NCBI GenBank assembly: GCA_025667525.1 | Contig: CM046878.1 | Span: 515,476,274 to 515,540,273, forward strand | Origin: Glebionis coronaria | Lineage: Eukaryota > Streptophyta > Magnoliopsida > Asterales > Asteraceae | Length of the DNA stretch: 64,000 nucleotides | Direction of reading: 5' to 3' | Part shown: piece after piece, positions 1-12,490 of the stretch | How positions within the stretch are numbered: position 1 is the first letter of the stretch | How the letters are laid out: each line of letters starts with the position of its first letter | The notes under the pieces: model-generated | The model's database searches: none | Seen by the model: only the letters and a program-made list of their open reading frames with translations | What the model was told of the DNA's origin: nothing | Translations under genes and position numbers: made by a program

Positions 1-13
1 GAATTTGCCTCAA

Positions 14-3000
14 ATGGGTCATAAAGTTTTACTACATGAATTACTCAAAGAAGACCAAGAACCTTTCCACCTCCAAGACTTTATTTCCTACCACCGCACA
101 CAACTTAAATCCACCACCACCACTATCACTAATACTAAAACTAGTATAAACCTCAAAAAACATAAACATAAACAAAAACAAACACCAAATCTTTGCATAA
201 AACATGTATGTCTATTCTCATACCAAGACTCACCAGACTCCAAAAAATCACCATTTATAAACTTCACCTCAAACAAAAGCCCATGCAACAACAATATTAC
301 AGCCATGCTACTAGATGCAGCTTCACGTGTCCAAAACCCTAACCCTAAACCCGGTTCAAAAACCACCATCCGGTTCGGGATATTATCTTCAATTCTACGC
401 CGGTTCAAAGCGAAAACACGTGAACTTGGACCAGTTGAAGTAAAACCAATTTCCCCAGTGGTGAAAAAAAGCCGGAAAAAGAGCGTGAGCAGTGGTGAAT
501 GGTCGGAAAAGTCGTCGGAGATGTGTACTAGCTCTTGTAGTTCGAGATCAGTTCATGATTCTGAAGAGTGTTTTTGCTCGAACCCTTCGAGTCCGTTTAG
601 GTTTTCGTTGCAAAGGAGTCCGTCGGTGAGTCGCCGGAAAATGGAGGGTTTGTTGTCGCCTGTGGGATCTCCGAGCCGCCACTTCCGACAGGTATTTTGT
701 ACTATATTGTTTGTTTAATATGTTGTTTATAAATATAGTAGTAGTACAATTGTTTAGCATGCGGTAAAGTTTTATACAAAAAGGTACAGTAGTAATTTTT
801 ATGTTTTTATTTTGGTAAAAGTTCAATAGTGCTTTAGTGAATTAATTTTGTCATTTTAGCGTTATATCAGCGTTATATCAATTTTTTAAAACAATATTTG
901 TGTTAACAATTAATAAGTGTATGAAAATACTTCACTTTATACAAATATAACGAACACACCGACAAACCAAAATACGAGTATTATAAAGAGTTTTTCTATC
1001 CGTGCCCGATAAGAACACATAAAGTATATAAAAAAGTAAATCGGGTCTTACAGAAAAGTACACATAGATTCACAAAGTGTGAATCTGTGTACTTTTCTGT
1101 GAGACTCGGTGTACTTTTTTACCTTCTTATCATTTACCCTTAGGACACAAGATAGAAAAACCCATAATAATAAAAAGACCTCAATTTTTATTTGTTCGAT
1201 AGGCGAAGGGCTTCATCGAACCAATTCTAATAGCGGGGTTCGGCGAAAACAACCCCTCCATCATGGGCATCACACGTTGTGGAGCTTTCGCGGGCCTTAT
1301 ATGCATAGTATATTTTTAATGACTCATAAATGTAGAGATGCAGTGGTTGGCTAAAGTTGTTTAAAGGTTTTAGACAAGTTAAGAAAAAAAAAAGGGTACA
1401 TTTTATGATTTTGTAAAGATTAATAAAAAGCTTATAAACTGTTTAAATAACCATTCAACAAGTTATTGGGGTGATAATAAGATGTTAGTTTATCAAAATA
1501 TAACAAGGGAAAATTACCTAAAAAGTCCGTGATCAAATTCAATTTTCGAGTTCTAGTTTATAATGTGTGTTTTCTCAAATGGGTTCAGGGTCTAGGTGAA
1601 TCGAGCGCAGAGTATGACATTTGGCCTTTTTTATTTCCGTTATCTTATTTTTCTCCGTTACTCTGTCACACCGTTGTCCTATTTTTTCATACTACTCTTT
1701 TTATACTTGGCGAATTCTTTCACTAGTTGCACCATTTTTTGAGTTGCCCTGAACAGCCAGACAAATTTTTGGATTACAGCTCCAAAAGGCAAAAACTAAT
1801 GGGAGCTTAGCTGGTTAAAGTTTTACCAGTATTTTTTTTGAACAATTGTTGAAGTTTTACAGTATTGTGTAACTTTTTAGCAGTATGGTAGCTTTTGTAA
1901 ATTAAATTGTTTTTCTTGGATTCGAATAAAAATAGAACAGTGTTTATACACATTGTGTTATACACATTGTGTGCATAGCCTGGTTCACTGTCAAAAGAAA
2001 AAGTTACTGTCAAAAAACAGTGGTAGAACTGATTTGAGGATTTTGGTCCCTATTGGGTGTTTTATGATTCCCATGCCGAATTGCAAGTTAAATGACAACA
2101 ACACCCCTTGATTTTATATAAAGACAAAATATTTCCTATTAAATGTTGTTTTTTTGTCTTTACAATATTGCTTTAGTTTTTAGATTTTCTAATCAGAAAT
2201 GGCTTTTTAAATAGTTTTCTGATTAAATTGCATCGTATAGTAACTATTATGCTATATTAGATATAAATAACAACAAAATATCTCATGTATGGACAAGAGT
2301 AAATTTTGTCTTATTATATTTTGGATCATTGTTAGTATTAAATATCAAACAAATTAAATAGTCACACATGTATAATACCCAATTTGGCAGTATGGCTGTC
2401 CATAGAACAAGCTAGAAGATGACTCAAAGGTCAATTTTTTTATTTGTCCATACAAATTTAATTCATGAATAGAAAAATATTTCCTGAAGTTTTCTCTGTT
2501 AAATCATACTGTATATGTTTTTGCATCCATTGTTAAGGTTAAACTATTTTACTCAACCAGTAGTTATGGACTTCTCTATGCTAGAAGGGTTAGAGTTTAG
2601 TTTTTATGGTATATGTTGTCAAACAAAACATGTCGGTATACAATCAATGAATTTCTTAATTTCTATCAAACGTACTGAAAATTTGGTGCTGTTATAGGAC
2701 AAAGAAAGCTGTGAAGGCGATTGCACACAAGAAATTCACCGACAAGAGGACGAAGAAAAAGAACAATGTAGCCCCGTATCTGTACTTGACCCTTTGTTTG
2801 ACGACGATGATGAAGAAGAACGTGAAGGAGGGGCCATGGAAGACGACGATTACGATATTGATTGCTCATATGCGAGCGTACAAAGTAAGTCACAACTTTA
2901 ATTCCAATTCAAACATTCACGTATGATTCATCTTGTCTTCCAAATGCAAAATTTAAGGCAAGATACTACCATTAATCTAACTCTCAAACATAAGGTAGGA

Positions 3001-4185
3001 TTTTAGGCTATTAAAAAAAGTAGTCGTCATATGATAAGTCGGCTTGCAATGTTGAGTCTAAATCCAGATATAAAAAAGGAAAATTTTAAGGAAAGGAACA
3101 TATTTTTTTAGTGAAAAGGGTCATGGAAAAACGATAAGATATGTTATACCATTTGTGTTATATTGTGACATCTTCCTTTAATCATAATCGGTTGGAAAGT
3201 CGTTTTCAATTATTATGATAATATTATTATGTGCTTTTGTTAGCGTTTTATGCTCTTTGTTGCAATATTGGTAGGTTGTGCATAATTATGATTTATGATG
3301 GTGTACATTCTTCATTAAAATAGGTAATATAATATGCATATTGTGAAAAAACAATAAGACTAATATTAATCTAACTGACCCCTTTAACCTCTTGTAGTTG
3401 ATGGATATGGACTTGTGTCGGCCAATTTAATTATTGGGCCTTTTTTTTAATTAAAGTCCTAATCAACTACTATTATACATTTGTATTAAGTGGAAACGCA
3501 AATTATTTGTGGGACACGTTTTAATATATACTACGTATTTAGCAAAAAAAACATATCATTATTAGATTCAGTGCGATTTGGATTTTGTTTATTACTGTAG
3601 TTTTTGTTGTATGGTTTGTTCTATACCTGTTTTTTAGGTATTAGTAGTATTACGTGTTCTAACAACCTTTGCAATCTTATAGGAGCAAAACATCAACTCT
3701 TACTAAAGCTTCAACGATTCGAGAGGCTTGCAGGGTTGGATCCAATTAACCTTGAAAAACACATGTTAGAACAACATTACATAGATGATGAATACGAAAA
3801 TGAAGACGAAGATGACAATGCATATGTTATGGCGAATGAAGAAGAGGTGACCAACGAAGAGTTATTTAAGGAGATAATGAACCATCTAGGTGTCGGCAGA
3901 GTCCCATGGTACTTGAAAAAGCTCGTACTTGATCTCATTATAGAAGAGAACAAAAACGAAGAGCATCAAGTGGTCGTTCAGAGAGTATGCAAGCGGTTGC
4001 ATTCGTGGAAAGTGGTCGAACTAAATACAATCGATATGATGGTGGAAAAGGACTTTAGGAATGAAGGGTGGAAGAGGTGCGACGAAGAGATGATTAGAGA
4101 GACGGGGATGGACGTAGAGGCAGCCATTTTCGGGTTCTTGATCGATGAATTGGCTCAAGAACTTGTTAACTCTTGTTGGCAATAA
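14..4185 (+). CDS. DUF4378-domain protein gene, three exons (14-691, 2698-2884, 3683-4185)
   Basis: The only convincing host gene. The spliced reading frame is 455 aa. Exon 1 begins MGHKVLLHELLKEDQEPF, the usual N-terminus of this plant family, and continues basic and Ser-rich. The joints are CAG|GTATTT at 691, an acceptor TATAG|GAC at 2697, CAAA|GTAAGT at 2884 and TATAG|GAGCA at 3682; together they keep frame. Exon 2 encodes the acidic motif SPVSVLDPLFDDDDEEE. Exon 3 starts with AKHQLLLKLQRFERLAGLDP and ends in the helical DUF4378 C-terminus (EEAAIFGFLIDEL-like region, here DVEAAIFGFLIDELAQELV). DUF4378 occurs in plant proteins related to the TRM/LONGIFOLIA group, some of which bind microtubule-organising partners, but I cannot assign a precise orthologue or function. 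The ATG at 14 is preferred because it matches the family start; the promoter lies outside the window. Introns are 2006 and 798 nt. The first holds an inverted repeat at 1008-1132. Confidence 0.85.
1008..1132. repeat. Long hairpin (fold-back repeat) in intron 1 of the DUF4378 gene
   Basis: Arms at 1041-1074 and 1078-1109 pair almost perfectly around a 3-nt loop; the inner stem is GATTCACA/TGTGAATC. Weaker pairing extends outward to GATAAG at 1008 and CTTATC at 1132. This looks like a small fold-back MITE remnant. No clear TSD was found. The transcript would carry a stable hairpin inside the intron. Confidence 0.6.
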
Positions 4186-5116
4186 GTGCAAGAAAATAGT
4201 TTAGAAATCTTTTTTTTTCTTAGAAATCATGTAATTTACTTATGGGGGCAGAGGTATTCCTCATCCATCAGTAAATTCTATGTTGTAAACGAAATAATAG
4301 ATTTATTTTTTATTTTCTAGAGTATTTTTGTTTATTCAGGCATCACTGTTCAGAGGCGAACTCTATGGTAAAACTTCTTTTGTAATATATCACCCTTTGA
4401 CCAACATCATACAGAATCAAGAGGCCAGAGTCCAAGACTACATAATTCGTAAATTTATAAGAGCTTAAGGTACGGTAGCACGTAAGTTGGACTGGTCAAC
4501 AACGCGAGCACGTATAGCGCTAAGGTTATATCATTGCTCGGTTGTTAAAGCTCGCGCCACCACCACCAACCCACTATGACTTGGGTGAGGGGCTTGGTAC
4601 AAAGAAAGTATACGGACTTAAGATAATTCCGTCAAATACCATTTTAAAAACAGTCGGTAGGTCATTTTTGTTTGCACGAGAGCTGAATACGCATTGATTT
4701 GGATGATGTTTAGAGTTTTTAAATCCACTTAATTTTGATACAAAGAGACCTCGTATAATCATAGAAATAGGAAGTTTAGTTCTAACTGGATTGCGTGGCT
4801 CAAAAACCCGCTTCTAGCTTTTGGTTTGTTTTTGTCAAACTTTTTTTTAATAAATTCAGCCGTTAAAAAAAAAAAAAATTCACTTCATTTTGGATGGTGT
4901 TTGGCTAATATATAATAATATAAGATTCCTTGGTACTTATATTGTAAATTGGGTTGTTGGTATTGCTATAAGTATTACTTCATATACATGCATGAACAAA
5001 ATATATTTTTGTACTTTTCCCGTTTTCTTTATACAGAAATTAATTGTGCACTTAACGGTTGGCAAACCAAACTAGTATTAAAAAAAATCAAAATCGTTTT
5101 AAACTTTTTTACCGGT
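4186..5116. other. 3' flank of the DUF4378 gene and AT-rich spacer
   Basis: The AT-rich stretch after the stop, including TTGTAAACGAAATAATAG near 4282, is a plausible polyadenylation region. The rest has homopolymer A/T runs (for example 4867-4879) and no open frame that looks coding. I see no gene here. Confidence 0.4.
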
Positions 5117-5299
5117 TTCTTTTATAGAGGTGCACAAAACCGGTTAATCGGTCTGGTTTTTTAATAAACCGGGACCGGTCCGGTCCCTAGTCAACGCTCA
5201 AAAAACCGGTTCGTCCGGTTAACCGGTTTAAAACCGGACCGGCTAGGAGCTCAAATATACAGACCGGTAAAACCGGTTCTTGCCGATTAACCGGTTCCG

Positions 5300-5422
<123 letters not shown>

Positions 5423-5589
5423 GATTTTGAATTGTTATTAGCCTTGAACCATATTGAAAGGAAACACATCACTTTTATTAAACATAACATCACGATACAT
5501 TGTTACAATACATAGGAAATGAAAAATAATAATACAAATACATGGAAAAGAAATACATCGAAAGGAAATACATCAAACACAATACATCG

Positions 5590-6412
5590 AAAAGCTACCC
5601 GGAAAGATTGTTTTCATCTTCGGATCCGGACAACATAGCTTCCGCAATAGCAGCTTCGTCACATGATACTTCTTCATCGGAAAGTATGGGTATTTCACCA
5701 ATTGCCACCTCTTCGTCGTAAACCGACTCTTCAAAGTCAACCGGGATTTCAAGAGTTGCTTTGTGTTGTATACGATCGGCCGCGTCCAAATAATATTTTC
5801 AACACATGCACATCTCCAAGGAGGCCGAAGTTAGTCTTGTTTAAGTTAATGCATGGATTCAAAGCGGCGACACAAGTAAGAATAGGTGGGAATTGTCCAA
5901 AATATTCTTATAGCTTTTCTTTCATTGGAAAAACCATACTTGCATAAACATCACCATTTAATTCAAATTCACTTAATTTTTTGCACATTATAGCGATTTG
6001 TTGCAATACATAAAGACCCGTTGGTTGAACGCGGGTTGTCAAAGTGGTTGAACGACATCCTCTCTTGAATCACCATCCCGACAAATTATTCTCGAACCAA
6101 ATCCGGATTATAAGAAAATATACTCCCGTCTCGACTCATAGAAGCTTGACCCTTTGCCGGAGTATTCTTGAGCGTCGGACAATGTTGTAGATGAGCCCTC
6201 AACGACGAGTTGGCACTGGGCGCCAAGAAACCAAAACAATGCTTACATTGAGCCTTTTTAAAACCGTTTGATAACAAAACGTAGGTGAACTCGCTCCAAA
6301 CATCGGCGGTATGATTGTGTGAAAGAATTTCAACAACCGTGGGTTTGGGTTCTTCGGGTACTTGTGTTGTTGAACCAACACCGGTAGTAGATGAATTAGC
6401 TCTTTTAGACAT
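5590..6412 (-). pseudogene. Remnant hAT transposase: BED zinc finger joined to a decayed C-terminal part
   Basis: The minus-strand frame from the ATG at 6412 to 6086 encodes 108 aa with a BED-type finger: CKHC (residues about 57-60) followed by SSLRAHLQHC. BED fingers bind DNA in hAT transposases. After the stop near 6086, minus-strand reading at about 6040-5800 resembles the late transposase region just before the dimerisation domain, including FPPILTCVAALNPCIN with one in-frame stop just upstream. A further frame at 5789-5595 is acidic (ending SGSEDENN), like the C-terminal tail of plant BED-hAT proteins. The catalytic DDE and insertion domains between finger and tail are absent, so a large internal deletion is inferred. 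No product is expected to be active. Confidence 0.7.
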
Positions 6413-6845
6413 AGTAGTGAAGCGAAGAAATTCGGGTTTGAATTTGATTGAAAATAGAATTAGAAAGATAGAAATTGTGTTGTGTGTTTAAAATATACAC
6501 ACAAAAGGGTGTTATATAGTCAAAAAAATTAGCCAAATGGGTCCCAAATTACCTTACAAAAGCTGCCCCATTAATACCAAATGGTTCCATCCGAAAATTC
6601 AAATTTCAAAATTTGAAAACCAAATGCACGCTCCTAACCGGTTTAAACCGGCCAAAATAAACCGGTCCCGGTTAACTGGTCCATAAACCGGTTGTAAAAC
6701 CGATTTTTTCTCCAAAATCAGTAACTGGTCCCTAACCGGCGGTCCCAAAATAAACCGAAACCGGTTTATAATAAACCGGTCTCAACCGGTCCCGGTTACC
6801 GGTTTTTTTCATAAACCGGTCATTAATTGCACCTCTATTCTCTTA

Positions 6846-8212
6846 TACCGTATTGATGATTTATGGTTTAATAAAATGACTTAATCAGTATAAAAGCCTA
6901 TTAAAACTAAACTGAATCGAACCAATTAAAATTTAATCCAAAATCCAATTTCAAACTAAAATGGTTTAAATCAAATGTGCTTATTAACCGATTAAATCAA
7001 ACCAAACCGATTTTAAAAAACGGTTTGGCATAATAATATACCTTCACCGGTTTGGCATAATATACCTTCACCTAAAATTTGGAGTGACATGGGTACACTA
7101 AAAAATAAGCATAAGGTTGTTTAAAATAGGAATGGGGTTGTTGGTATCATTGAATGGCCAAAATGACTAAACACAACATAATGTTGGTGGAGATTGAGCC
7201 AAAGTATCTCCCCATCGTGGCCGTCAATGGAATTATTATTAACATAATCTAATAGTACAATATAATTTTACCCGGACAATTATTGTTCCGGAAAAAAATC
7301 ATTTAAAATGAAATAGGACAAATTATCAATCTTTTTTCGCTCTATATACGTACACGCATACACTTATCAGATTTTGTTTTAACATAAGAAAAGTATTGCA
7401 TTTCGTTGAAACAAAACGACAAATAGCTTGACGAATTGCAACTACATGACACATTTTAAAGATCCACTTTATCTTCAAGGATTCGGTTTTAAATAATCGA
7501 CACTTGTCCTAATTAACCTAATTAGAGTTGAATTTAAACTCAAACCAATAGTCAAATAGCTTATTTCAACCGATCAACTGAATATTTGTGATGAAAGAAT
7601 AGTACTAAGTGTGCCAAAATACGATGAATAATTACACATCTAATTACACATTACCTTAAATCTATATTGATGTAATAAACTTGGAGTTAATTAGTGAAGC
7701 GTTTATAAATAAAAATACTCTAAAAATGTGACTTTCATATTCGCTCGTGCGACTTGTATCATTTTTCCGACACTTTAAAAATCTGACAAATGTCTTAGTG
7801 TTATTTTTCTAATGAAATCACACACAAATTGCATAAGTTTAACGGACAAATATGGAAGTCAATTTTTTGGGTTATTTATTTGATCAATGTTTTGATTTCG
7901 GGTAAAAAATGAATTTGGCTCTAAATTTGTGGTATTTGGCATATCTTGTCTGATATGTTTAGCGTAAGAATCTTCCTGTTTGGATACTGACAAAACTTCA
8001 CTCAAACTAAAAAAAAAACTTCAACTGATTCTTGCTCACGAACTTCACGATGATCCCATTGCTCTTTCTTTTCTTTATTCATAATCTCATTAAACTCGAT
8101 TAAATTGTTTGTAAGAGCATCTTTAATGGGTTAAATCCTTTTAAGTTTTTTGTATTTAATAAATTAAATGCAACATACATTTAACAAGTAAATTTGTATG
8201 AAACAAGTTTGT
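6846..8212. other. Intergenic AT-rich spacer with a short direct repeat
   Basis: No credible coding frame is seen. At about 7020-7075 the segment CGGTTTGGCATAATA...TACCTTCACC occurs twice in tandem, 30 bp apart. At 8126 there is a Tourist-like start (GAGCATCTTTAATGGG) but I found no partner terminus. Otherwise nothing is recognised. Confidence 0.4.
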
Positions 8213-8659
8213 CAAGATCCTGATCTTTATCTTAACATCTTAGAATTTTATGATACTGCAAAGCAAAATCGATCCGGATCTTACGTAGGATCTTTGCATG
8301 CTTAAAATCTTATAGGATCCCGATCTTGATCATAGGATCTTAGGATCTATTACGATCCGATCTTACTTTTTCTCGAACGACAAACTTAAAAACATAAATT
8401 TATTAGTTTCATTTTGTATAATATGAAAAACAACACGTAAATCTTCTTATACATTTTATAATCATTATTTATGATCACATTTTTACAAAATATTCGTATA
8501 GTTTTGTGTTTACGATGTATATTAATTTGTAAATTTATAAAACATTGCGAAAATTACTAAGAAAATTACATTATAGTAGGATCTTACGAACCCGATCCTA
8601 CTTTACGATCTCGATCTTGCAAAGACGAAAACGATCCTAGATAAGATCCCGATCTTGAA
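8213..8659. repeat. GATC-rich inverted-repeat element, MITE-like
   Basis: The left end TCAAGATCCTGATCTT (8213) mirrors the right end AAGATCCCGATCTTGA (to 8659). Both flanks are dense in GATCC/GATCTT motifs, many palindromic, separated by about 200 bp of AT-rich DNA. No convincing TSD is visible, so the superfamily is unknown. It abuts the hAT nest that starts at 8703. Confidence 0.4.
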
Positions 8660-9301
8660 AACGTTGGTATGAAAGACTTTGCATACACAAAGTCATTGTG
8701 TACAGTGGCGGACGCAGGAAATTCTATTGTGGGGGGCAATTTTTTTTTTGACAAGAGCAAGATAAAAAAAGTTAAAATCCGAATAAAAATTCGAGTATTA
8801 TAACTTAAAAATGGAGATTTTTAGGTTTTAAAGTGTTAAATAGTGGATTTTAATACGTGAGTGGGGGACAATTTGAGTTTCGAGTGGGGGCACTTTATAA
8901 AAACGCTCAAAATTAACGAAACAATATATTATAATTTCGTATTTTTGGTCTAGCCATGGGGGGCGCCGCCTAGCCGTGCACATTTCGGTTATTTTGGTGT
9001 AACCGGTTAGGGTAATAACCGTAACCGGTTTTTGGTCAAACCCGGTTTGACCGGTTAGTCTCAAAAACCGGTTAGGGTCGGATTGGATTTTGAGGATAAA
9101 AAAGCTAAACCGGTACTAACCGGTTAGGGTCGGTTAGTAACCGGTTAATGCGAAAAAAACCGGTTATAACCGGGTTTTTTTCCTTCACTATAACTACGTA
9201 ATCGTTAGTTAAATGGATGGTGTGGAATCTTTTTCTTTTGGCAAAATATGATGTGTACCCTCCATGAAGTCCATATATTTTGATTGCTATTGCACCAGAT
9301 T

Positions 9302-9788
9302 TAGAGGTGCACAGAAAAACCGGTTTTTAAACTGGAACCGGAAACAAACCGAAAACCGGGACCGGTCAAAACCAGTTTATTATAAACCGGTCCCGGTTTA
9401 TTTAGGAACCGGAGGTTTGAGACCGGTTCATGATTTTCAAGAAAAATTCGGTTTTCCAACCGGTTTATGGACCGGTTAACCGGAACCGGTTTATTATAAA
9501 CCGGTTCCGGTTAACCGGCATAAAAATTAAAATAAAAAAAACCGGAAAATCTAGTGGCAATTCAAAACTTTTTAAAAAAAAATAAATAAAAAATAAAAAC
9601 CGGAACCGGTTAACCGGCATAAACCGGTCTGGGACCGGTTCTACCGGTCTGTAAATTTCATCTCCCAACCGGTCCGGTTTTAAACCGGTTAACCGGACGA
9701 ACCGGTCTTTTGACCGTTGACTAGGGACCGGGCCGGTCCCGGTTTATAAAAAAACCGGACCGGTTAACCGGTTGTGTGCACCTCTAAC
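9302..9788. mobile_element. Third-layer 487-bp hAT MITE with perfect 8-bp TSD
   Basis: The termini are TAGAGGTGCACA (9302) and TGTGCACCTCTA (ending 9788). The flanking 8-mer ACCAGATT is identical on both sides (9294-9301, 9789-9796). The interior is mostly ACCGGTT motifs and A-rich spacers. The termini match the deleted hAT at 5125-6837, so that family, or an autonomous relative, probably mobilised it. Its TSD is perfect while the enclosing layers have one mismatch each, consistent with a later insertion. Confidence 0.9.
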
Positions 9789-9882
9789 CAGATTGACCAT
9801 GAAATGTAGATCACAGTATCGCACTATCACATACTCAACATATATAGTGTACAAAATTTAAAATTGTTATACTTACGTTTAA

Positions 9883-10268
9883 GAGCACAGGGTATGGTTT
9901 GGTGTTTTCGTGCTGAGCCGTGGGAAAACACCAGAATTTTGAGGGGGTATGGTGAGTGGTGGCTAAATGATCACACCACACCACAAACACGAAAACACCA
10001 CATTTCACGCTCCCTGGTTGGCTTGAGCAATGGGGAAAAAATTAGGCCCACTTTTCTTAAAAAAAAAATGAAAAAAAAAATAAAAATTTATGCACGAAAA
10101 CGCGAGACACGAAAACGCGAGACTGGGGTACGGTCTCGCGTTTTCGTGCAAAAACGCGCGCCGTATCCTTGGCTCGAGACACAAAAACGCCAGGTGGGGT
10201 GTGGTTTGTCGCGTTTTCGGGCTGAGTTTTCGCACAACGCGAAGGGAAATACCCCGTACCCTATGCTC
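9883..10268. mobile_element. Tourist-like (PIF/Harbinger) MITE
   Basis: The termini GAGCACAGGGTA (9883-9894) and TACCCTATGCTC (10257-10268) are inverted with one mismatch. TAA flanks both ends (9880-9882, 10269-10271), the 3-bp target duplication typical of PIF/Harbinger. It lies inside the hAT at 8971-10953. The GC-rich interior contains a strong hairpin (10091-10150). Short open frames on both strands follow from the symmetry and are not genes. Confidence 0.75.
10091..10150. repeat. Perfect 18-bp hairpin with a tandem copy of one arm
   Basis: TGCACGAAAACGCGAGAC at 10091-10108 is followed by a second CACGAAAACGCGAGAC copy, then by the exact inverse complement ending about 10150. Either direct copy can pair with the inverted arm. 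It is the internal palindrome of the Tourist-like MITE. Confidence 0.8.
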
Positions 10269-10992
10269 TAAGTCATCAAACGGAACTGCTTATTCCCTAT
10301 TGGGGCAAATCTAGCATTATAATAAGATAGTTAAGTAGTTAACTACTACCTGGCTGTGCTTGAAGCCATTTAAGAACATTAATAGTATTATTTTAGTGGC
10401 ACCTCTATGTTCAAATTTTAATCCCGTGATGGCTGTGGTGAAATATATAGGTGTCTGCTAGCTATAACATACTCGCCCTCGGCATATTCTCTGAATGCTT
10501 GTGTTCTCTGAACACAGTCGTGACTTTTGTGACTATGAATGATATTGCGTTGTGAGTTGTGACTATTATGATGTTGATAATGGTTATAACTTTGGTGCAG
10601 TTGACTTGATGAAGCCTAAATATATATTTTAACAACCGTTAGCTACTAAAATCTTGTCAAGGACATATATTAGTTCACACCAACATTAAAGAGTTATAAT
10701 CAAACTAGAAACTGAAAATACAACGTTCATAAAAAAACCCGGTTACAAACTGGTTATTCTCTAACCGGTTTCACAACCGGTTACTCACTAACCGGTACTA
10801 ACCGATACTAACGATCCGAAGCCGTAACCGGTTAGTAACCGCCGGTTATTCCGTAACCGAAACCGGTTATGGTCAATAACCGGTGTTGACCGGTTTCGGT
10901 TTCGGTTTTTTTTCTGGTTACGGTTTCGGTTACGGTTATTATGTGCACGGCTAGCGCCGTCACCCCGTACCCAAAAGGTATGTCCGCCACTG

Positions 10993-12490
10993 ATTATGTA
11001 AACCTTTTGTAAAGCTTTGTAAAAAGCTTTTGGTGCAATGATGAAAACCATTTCCAAAAGTTTAAAATGAAAGGCTATAAATAATTTTTCCCCAGCTCTA
11101 ACTATGACTTTGACTTTGTTATTTAATGGCATAGCGATTAAAGTATATTTTACTATCTATAACGGGTTAATTGTGTTGAAAATCGCACCCAACATATTTG
11201 AATGAGTTATGCATCCAAAAATGTACATTGTAACTTTACAACCTATAATTTGGACGCTTTTTGAGTTATGTCTATACACATTTGACACTTGTAGGTCATT
11301 AGAGTGTACTACTGAACCCCCCATTGTGCCGTTGCTATTCCTATCGAACGTTGTGTGGACAAAAATTATAACCACGAGTATGTGTTTAAAATATCACTTT
11401 TCATTTTTAATAAAACCGTCAATCAAACAAAGTTAACTCACTTTTCAGTTTTACTTCAAAATCTTTATTCCTAATAAAAGAAAATCTTTTTGAATCCCAA
11501 CAACCCCAATTTTGACGTCATATATTGACGTCATAATTCCACACATCCGTTTGCTATACAGATCTCAACCGTTGCCATTTTCTCTCATTTTTTTCTATCT
11601 TCGAATTTAAAAAACTGTAAAAATTGATACAGTATTCTATGGCTATTCAAGATTGAACTTCAATTATTCTGTCACTTTTATTTGACTTTTTGTTGGTTTG
11701 ATCATAATGCATCATATTAAGATTTTTGAGTTTTTCATTTATTTTGATGCGCACAAGTGTTTGTATTCAATAACTCGAAGATTTGTTTCCTGCTTTTGGC
11801 CATTGTGGTATGAACTCAATCTTTAATCTTCAATTCATTAGGTTAATTTGGTTATTAGATTTTACTGACGCTTAATTTGGTTTAATTATTCTTTGACTGA
11901 TTTACAATTTGAATAACTCTCTATTGTTTTTGCTAATTTTGTAGTTCTATCATACATAATTTGTGTTAATCAAAGTATGTTTAATTGTGTAATATAATAA
12001 AAATCATTGTTTAATTGAGAGAATGTTAAATTATTGGTGTGTTTGCTAATTCATATACGTATATGGGGTATTGGGCTGTTTGGGATTTTATAATGAAATA
12101 TGTATGTCTCGTGTTTCATTGAGAACCCATTTTTCCAAAGTTTTTTTTGGTAGTAAATCTGAACAATTTTACTACGTTTGTTGGTGGTGGTCCGAAGATG
12201 TTAATTAAGGTACCAATCAAACTTCTTTTTATCTCGGGTTTGATTATTACTATTATCTTAATTGATTCCTTACGTTTATGGGTTTTAGTTTCCTGATAAT
12301 TAGGTAAATTGGTCAATTAAAAATTATGCTTTTGATGATGAAGATGGAGAAAAAGCATAATATATTAGAATTTGACCTCCAAACAATAAGTCTCGTTTTA
12401 TCTTTTAGTTTGTTTTGAATGAATTGATGTTTAATGCTTTTTACATTGTAGTTTTTATAAACTTTGGGTTTTTTTGTTTGGAGTGTTACA
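10993..12490. other. Intergenic region with paired TGACGTCA palindromes
   Basis: Two TGACGTCA octamers about 16 bp apart lie near 11513-11532, followed by AT-rich DNA. TGACGTCA is the binding core of plant bZIP (TGA/C-box) factors, so a promoter-like role is possible, but no downstream coding sequence is convincing. The rest is AT-rich with no recognised feature. Confidence 0.3.

Larger units (their letters stand above)
8971..10953. mobile_element. Second-layer hAT element, ACCGGTT-rich
   Basis: The inverted termini are TAGCCGTGCACA (8971-8982) and TGTGCACGGCTA (10942-10953). Flanking 8-mers GCGCCGCC (8963-8970) and GCGCCGTC (10954-10961) differ at one base, so it inserted into the outer MITE. 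Subterminal regions 8995-9180 and 10735-10935 carry arrays of AACCGGTT-type motifs. It is itself interrupted at 9302-9788 and 9883-10268; without these it is about 1.1 kb. No transposase frame is seen. Confidence 0.78.
8703..10992. mobile_element. hAT-type MITE (outer layer of a nest), split at 8970/10954
   Basis: The termini are CAGTGGCGGAC (8703) and GTCCGCCACTG (ending 10992). Flanking 8-mers ATTGTGTA (8695-8702) and ATTATGTA (10993-11000) differ at one base. Removing the nested element leaves a MITE of about 0.3 kb. Its sequence at 8730-8950 is clearly homologous, in inverted orientation, to the 297-bp element at 21023-21319, which confirms the family and its uninterrupted size. No coding capacity. 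Confidence 0.8.

Noticed and set aside
88..408. 106-aa minus-strand frame over exon 1
   Set aside because: Shadow of the DUF4378 coding exon.
10005..10314. Overlapping Arg/Asn-rich frames on both strands
   Set aside because: They come from the palindromic interior of the Tourist-like MITE.
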